Part shown: positions 32,931-36,807 of the stretch, in pieces
Position numbering within the stretch: position 1 is the stretch's first letter
Layout of the letters: each line of letters starts with the position of its first letter
Source: Bacteroidia bacterium
GTDB lineage: Bacteria > Bacteroidota > Bacteroidia > Bacteroidales > Prolixibacteraceae
DNA length: 36,807 bases
NCBI GenBank assembly: GCA_026391315.1
Contig: JAPLDT010000110.1
Coordinates: forward strand, 1-36,807
Reading direction: 5' to 3'
Translations under genes and position numbers: made by a program
The notes under the pieces: generated by a model
Database searches by the model: none
Seen by the model: only the letters and a program-made list of their open reading frames with translations
What the model was told of the DNA's origin: nothing

Positions 32931-33716
32931 ATGAAAAAATTAATTGTTCTGTTCTTCGTCCTTTCATCCTGTTTTTTGTTTGGACAAGAAAAACCGCTGC
33001 ACAAGCCTGATTATGTAATAATTATCAATGATGAAATTGTTACCAAGGAAAAAGTTGACGAATATGGAAAACAGGGATATATCAAATCCATGAATAAGGG
33101 GGTGAGTGAGGAAGAAAGGACAAAATTGGCTGCAAAGTTTGGTGACAAGATCGGCGACAAAGAATTTATCGTTACAATTTCTTTGTTTACAGAGCGTGAG
33201 AGATTAGAAAACCAGAAAAAGGCGAGTTCTGATAATGCGGTCACCGAAAAGACAAAAATCGACGATGGGTTTAAACTACAAATAGGTGACCCCGCAAAAG
33301 AATTTACTGTTCAAATGATAGACGGACAAAGCATCAAACTCTCCGACTTGAAAGGAAAGGTTGTACTTTTGAATTTCTGGGCAACCTGGTGTGCCCCCTG
33401 TTTAATGGAGTTTTATGATATTCCTGCAAAAATCCTGAAACCATTTAAAAATGACAAATTCGCTTTTGTACCTATTTCCATTGGAGAAAGCAAGGAAAAG
33501 GTGTTGCAAAAAATGGTGAAGCTAAAAAAGGACAACATTGATTTTAATGTTGGTATTGACCCGAACAAAAAAATTTGGGATCAATATGCAACAATAGCTA
33601 TTCCCAAAAGCATTTTGATAGACCAAAATGGTATTATCAGATTCGTTTCAACCGGATATTCGGAGGGTAGTTTGGACAAACTGGCAACAGAAATTAAAAA
33701 ATTGTTGGATTTTTAA
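32931..33716 (+). CDS. Secreted thioredoxin-family protein (TlpA-like)
   Basis: The 261-residue protein has a signal peptide or lipid anchor (MKKLIVLFFVLSSCFLFGQ; Cys14 is a candidate lipobox cysteine). About 80 residues of unrecognised polar sequence follow, then a TlpA/ResA thioredoxin domain from about residue 115: PAKEFTVQMIDGQSIKLSDLKGK, FWATWCAPCLMEF with Cys154 and Cys157, and the cis-proline strand AIPKSILIDQNG. It is expected to act as a disulfide reductase in the periplasm. Its first 20 residues are duplicated at 31931. The fucosidase gene follows 10 bp later. Confidence 0.88.
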   Translation: MKKLIVLFFVLSSCFLFGQEKPLHKPDYVIIINDEIVTKEKVDEYGKQGYIKSMNKGVSEEERTKLAAKFGDKIGDKEFIVTISLFTERERLENQKKASSDNAVTEKTKIDDGFKLQIGDPAKEFTVQMIDGQSIKLSDLKGKVVLLNFWATWCAPCLMEFYDIPAKILKPFKNDKFAFVPISIGESKEKVLQKMVKLKKDNIDFNVGIDPNKKIWDQYATIAIPKSILIDQNGIIRFVSTGYSEGSLDKLATEIKKLLDF

Positions 33717-33726
33717 CATTAAGAAA

Positions 33727-35724
33727 ATGAAGAATCTGAATAGACTACTACTATTATTTATTTTCCTTTTTCAGCTACAAAGCAGCAAAGCAGGGAAACC
33801 TGCCGATAAAATGGAATGGTGGAAAGAGGCCCGATTCGGCATGTTTGTCCACTGGGGTTTGTACAGCATTCCTGCCGGGGAGTGGAATGGCCGCAAAACC
33901 AAAATTGGCGAGACGACCGAATGGATACAATGCTATATGAAAATACCGGTGGCCGACTATAAACCATTGGTGGCCCAGTTTAATCCAACCCAATTCAATG
34001 CGGATGATTTTGTCCTTTTGGCCAAAGAAGCCGGGATGAAATACATTGTTCAGACCGCAAAGCACCACGAGGGTTTTGCCATGTTCAAATCTTCCGATCC
34101 TTTTAATGTTGTGGATGCTACCCCGTATAAAAAAGACATCGTAAAGGCCATGGCAGATGCCTGTAAAAAATATGGAATGCACTTTGGATTGTATTATTCC
34201 CAGGCCCAGGACTGGAATCACCCCGGAGGTGCAGCTTGTTCCGGACACTGGGATGCTGCCCAGGAAGGAAGCTTTGACAAATACCTCGACGATGTTGCAG
34301 TACCTCAGATTGCTGAAATCCTTTCTGCTTATCAGCCTGAAATCCTTTGGTGGGATACCCCTTGTGAAATGACCAGGGAGCGTGCAGCAAAATTCGCACC
34401 TATTCTGGCCAAATATCCAAATTTAATCGTTAACAACCGCCTCTGCGAAGGAATTCCAGGTGATCTGGAAACGCCGGAACAATTTATTCCGGCAACAGGT
34501 TACCCGGGTAAAAACTGGGAATCGTGCATGACCATGAACGGCACCTGGGGATATGGCGCCAATGACCACAACTGGAAGAGTTCTGAAGTCCTGGTGCGGA
34601 ACCTCATCGACATTGCCTCGAAAGGGGGGAATTACCTGCTAAACGTTGGCCCCACTTCACTGGGACTTATTCCGGGTCCTTCGATCGAACGGTTGAAAGA
34701 GGTTGGCGCATGGATGAAAACCAATGGAGAAGCCATTTATGGCACCACAGCCAGTCCTTTCAGAAGATTGGACTGGGGGCGCTGTACCATAAAAAAAGCG
34801 GGAGGAAAAAATTTGATCTATCTTCACGTTTTCGATTTTCCCAAAGATGGGATACTCTGGATTCCAGGCCTATCCAGTAAAGTGAATGAAGCATATGCAC
34901 TGAAAAACAGGAACACTAAACTTCAGGTGGAACCGGCAGGAAACTATCTGAAAATTAACGTTTCAAAAGTTGAAATGGAGAAATTTGCTACGGTAATCGT
35001 TTTGGAAACCAGCGATGAAGTGGTGGTTTACAATGCCCCGGAAATTAATGCCGAATACTCCATTTTCATCGATAAAGCATCATTTAAATTAACCACTGAC
35101 ATTCCCAATTGTGTCATCCGTTTTACTACAGATGGTTCCATTCCAACCAATGAATCTACGGTAGCTGATGTAACAAACACGATTAGTGCGCCTTCTTCAT
35201 TTGTGGTTAAAGCCCTGTGCTTTAGGAAGGGAAAAGCAATCAGTGGCCTTGCGGAAAAAAGTATAAGCAAGGAAGAGCCTGTCTCCGGAGTTGTGGTTCA
35301 GCAGACCAAGCCAGGATTACAATACAGCTATTTCGAAGGAATTTGGGGACAATTGCCCGATTTTTCAGTTTTAAAACCGTTGGGCAAAGGAATAGCTCAA
35401 AGTATTGATTTGACCATGAAAAAGCGAAATGCCGATTATGGGATCGTCTTTACAGGTTATTTAATAGTTCCGGAAACAGGAGTTTATCAATTTTACCTGA
35501 GTTCAAACGATGGCTCAAAAATGATCATTTCCGAGAAAACCCTTTCCAACGATGGATTGCATGGGATGGAGGAAAAATCAATGGACATAGCGTTAACCAA
35601 AGGCTTGCACCCGATTGAAATTCAGTATTTTCAGGCTGGTGGAAGCGACGACCTGAAACTGGAATGGAAAACAAAAGGAAAAGATCGCATAGTAATCGAT
35701 AAATCGTACTTATTGCATCAATAA
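33727..35724 (+). CDS. GH29 alpha-L-fucosidase with CHB_HEX_C_1-like and PA14-like domains
   Basis: GH29 enzymes remove alpha-L-fucose by a retaining mechanism. I start at the ATG at 33727 (MKNLNRLLLLFIFLFQLQSSKAG), 665 residues; the upstream frame to 33628 belongs to the previous gene. WWKEARFGMFVHWGLYSIPAGEW and TAKHHEGFAMFKS are GH29 segments. Asp210 in EILWWDTPCE is the likely nucleophile. From about 437 there is a bacterial-hexosaminidase-like C-terminal domain (TTDGSIPTNES). From about 531 there is a PA14-like domain (GVYQFYLSSNDGSKM). Such modules usually bind glycans, so host- or alga-derived fucosylated glycans are plausible substrates. Confidence 0.92.
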   Translation: MKNLNRLLLLFIFLFQLQSSKAGKPADKMEWWKEARFGMFVHWGLYSIPAGEWNGRKTKIGETTEWIQCYMKIPVADYKPLVAQFNPTQFNADDFVLLAKEAGMKYIVQTAKHHEGFAMFKSSDPFNVVDATPYKKDIVKAMADACKKYGMHFGLYYSQAQDWNHPGGAACSGHWDAAQEGSFDKYLDDVAVPQIAEILSAYQPEILWWDTPCEMTRERAAKFAPILAKYPNLIVNNRLCEGIPGDLETPEQFIPATGYPGKNWESCMTMNGTWGYGANDHNWKSSEVLVRNLIDIASKGGNYLLNVGPTSLGLIPGPSIERLKEVGAWMKTNGEAIYGTTASPFRRLDWGRCTIKKAGGKNLIYLHVFDFPKDGILWIPGLSSKVNEAYALKNRNTKLQVEPAGNYLKINVSKVEMEKFATVIVLETSDEVVVYNAPEINAEYSIFIDKASFKLTTDIPNCVIRFTTDGSIPTNESTVADVTNTISAPSSFVVKALCFRKGKAISGLAEKSISKEEPVSGVVVQQTKPGLQYSYFEGIWGQLPDFSVLKPLGKGIAQSIDLTMKKRNADYGIVFTGYLIVPETGVYQFYLSSNDGSKMIISEKTLSNDGLHGMEEKSMDIALTKGLHPIEIQYFQAGGSDDLKLEWKTKGKDRIVIDKSYLLHQ

Positions 35725-35783
35725 AAGTAAAAGCAATTGATGACGTTCCAGATGTTGGTAAGCACAATAAAAACTCTCGCTGG

Positions 35784-35962
35784 CGCGGATTTGCAATCCG
35801 TGCCCTTACATTGATCCAAAAGACAATATTTGCACAACAATAACACCCTGATAATGTGCCGAAAACAGAAGTCTCATAATCCAGATGGTCTCTATTTTGT
35901 AACTTTTCTGTTCAAGAAAAGGTAAATATATTTACAGAAAGGGCAAGGATTACAAATCCGCG
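35784..35962. repeat. CGCGGATTTGCAATCCG-type inverted repeat
   Basis: CGCGGATTTGCAATCCGTGC (35784 on, 22 bp to 35805) recurs inverted at 35941-35962, with 20 of 22 positions matching. Each arm also has its own GGATT...AATCC stem. A degraded variant preceded by CGCTGGCG is at about 31623-31650. It fills the gap before the cupin gene. Confidence 0.75.
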
Positions 35963-36006
35963 TCATCAGGGTTCCATATTGCAAATAAAAAACAAATTAT
36001 AAACAG

Positions 36007-36462
36007 ATGAAGCAAATTGAAAAACTATCGGAAAATACGCACTACAGTGCAGTAAACCTGGGCAATTTAAATGATTTAATGGATTATTCCCTGATTCATC
36101 CTGTGAGCAAAAGGCTCATTGAGGGTAAAGTATTCTTAAAAGATGCTACCAAAGCAACTGGCACTGAAATTTCGTTTAATTCGCTTCCCCCGCAATCAGA
36201 GCAACCTTATTTTCATATTCACAGAAAAAACGAAGAAACCTACATCATTTTAAAAGGTTACGGTTTTTTTCAAGTAGATGAAGACTGTTTTAGCATAAAA
36301 GAAGGCAGCGTAATACGGGTTGCGCCTCAAGGGAAACGCGGTATCTGCAATTCTTCTGATGAAACAATGATCTATATGGTAATCCAGTCCAAAGAAAATT
36401 CGCTGGAGGAGTACACCACGGCTGACGGAGAAAGACTTCCGGTCGAACCGAAATGGAGATAA
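36007..36462 (+). CDS. Cupin-fold protein, incomplete metal site
   Basis: The 151-residue single-cupin protein has motif 1 as PYFHIHRKNEETYIILKGYG, with His70, His72 and Glu77 and the correct x6-Gly spacing. In motif 2 (GSVIRVAPQGKRGICN) the histidine expected after PxGxx is replaced, so one of the four usual metal ligands is missing. Such proteins may bind metal weakly or not at all and often act as ligand-binding or sugar-modifying proteins. The 282-bp gap before it is a repeat, and the next feature is a tRNA, so context gives no pathway. Confidence 0.82.
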   Translation: MKQIEKLSENTHYSAVNLGNLNDLMDYSLIHPVSKRLIEGKVFLKDATKATGTEISFNSLPPQSEQPYFHIHRKNEETYIILKGYGFFQVDEDCFSIKEGSVIRVAPQGKRGICNSSDETMIYMVIQSKENSLEEYTTADGERLPVEPKWR

Positions 36463-36673
36463 AGAACAAAACTTTTATTTGGGATTCTTTGCGGGTTATC
36501 CTAATTTTTATGGGTCACCCTTGTTACTCTCTTGACAAAAAGTACTATTTTCGCGCTGGTATTCATCGGCCCTTGTTTCTGCGTTAATTATTTTTCTTGC
36601 GATAACTGCAATAAATAATACATAATCGGAGGCATTTCGATCTGAGTATCAACATAATAACATTTTTCAATTT

Positions 36674-36747
36674 CGGGGTGTAGCGCAGCCTGGTAGCGTA
36701 TCCGTCTGGGGGGCGGGGGGTCGCAAGTTCAAATCTTGTCACCCCGA
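36674..36747 (+). tRNA. tRNA-Pro (anticodon GGG)
   Basis: A full cloverleaf can be drawn: acceptor CGGGGTG with CACCCCG, D stem GCGC/GCGT, anticodon stem TCCGT/GCGGG (two G-U pairs) with loop CTGGGGG, and T arm GCAAG/CTTGT with loop TTCAAAT. The anticodon read from the loop is GGG (proline). The discriminator base is A at 36747 and CCA is not encoded. The G-U-rich anticodon stem is unusual; the T loop is the standard form. Confidence 0.9.
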
Positions 36748-36761
36748 CAATTTGAAAATCA

Positions 36762-36797
36762 AGGGGTTAGATAGAAATGTCTGGCCCCTGTTTTTTT
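36762..36797 (+). terminator. Intrinsic terminator after tRNA-Pro
   Basis: AGGGGTTAGA (36762-36771) pairs with TCTGGCCCCT (36780-36789) with two G-U pairs, followed by G and seven T residues. It lies 15 bp after the tRNA and would end its transcript. Confidence 0.75.
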
Positions 36798-36807
36798 GTT
36801 AATTTAC

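Noticed and set aside
33628-33726. A 33-residue extension of the fucosidase
   Set aside because: It is the out-of-frame end of the preceding thioredoxin-like gene; a proper signal peptide begins at 33727.

Overview
The window is a piece of a Bacteroidota chromosome, most likely from the Bacteroidales/Marinilabiliales side of the phylum. The supports are: promoters of the Bacteroidota type (TTTG, about 20 bp, then TAnnTTTG), the BamD / RpoZ-omega / CoaBC / PorD (DUF4835) / RecN gene neighbourhood, Asp/Glu-rich secreted glycoside hydrolases, and an alpha-oxoamine synthase of the kind Bacteroidota use for sphingolipid-like lipids. The rank below phylum is an inference.

Layout. 1-318: the 5' end of a GH1 beta-glucosidase on the minus strand. 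601-8796: a complete phosphate-acquisition locus on the plus strand (outer-membrane porin, pstS, pstC, pstA, pstB, phoU, a PhoB-type regulator and a PhoR-type kinase). It is preceded by two arrays of TGTAACAT words in 11-bp phase that look like Pho boxes. 8996-13236: assimilatory APS reductase, a HEPN/MNT two-gene toxin-antitoxin-like module, a Tat-type GH5 enzyme and an RhlE-type RNA helicase. 13427-20308 (minus): fabI, then the conserved block recN, porD, coaBC, rpoZ, bamD. coaBC is split by a one-base frameshift at a homopolymer run. 20507-24856: alpha-oxoamine synthase (plus), then DUF1080 protein, trans-sulfuration PLP enzyme and thioredoxin reductase (minus).

24857-36673 is an accessory, repeat-rich region. 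It holds a small lipoprotein, a DUF2200 protein, two thioredoxin-fold secreted proteins, an unrecognised PD-(D/E)XK nuclease-like protein with a small partner, a BtrH/DUF4872-type protein, a decayed duplicate of a secretion leader, a DUF1579-like protein, a GH29 alpha-L-fucosidase and a cupin. It is bounded on the right by an intact tRNA-Pro(GGG) and on the left by what looks like a decayed 5' fragment of the same tRNA.

The most striking non-coding feature of the window is a set of long intergenic inverted repeats. Perfect arms of 33, 40, 32, 25 and 22 bp lie at 13228/13359, 14349/14719, 21730/21767, 31738/31820 and 25468/25518, and there are several imperfect ones. Many arms are built from short reiterated words, such as GGATAAA, GTGACTAAA and TTTGAAGGG. 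One of them, the terminator at 21730-21798, reaches into two unrelated convergent genes, so both proteins end in the same residues, KIAQIS. The best candidates for something undescribed are this family of inverted repeats, the nuclease-plus-partner pair at 28693-30491, and the HEPN/MNT cassette flanked by a 17-bp element that recurs 17 kb away.
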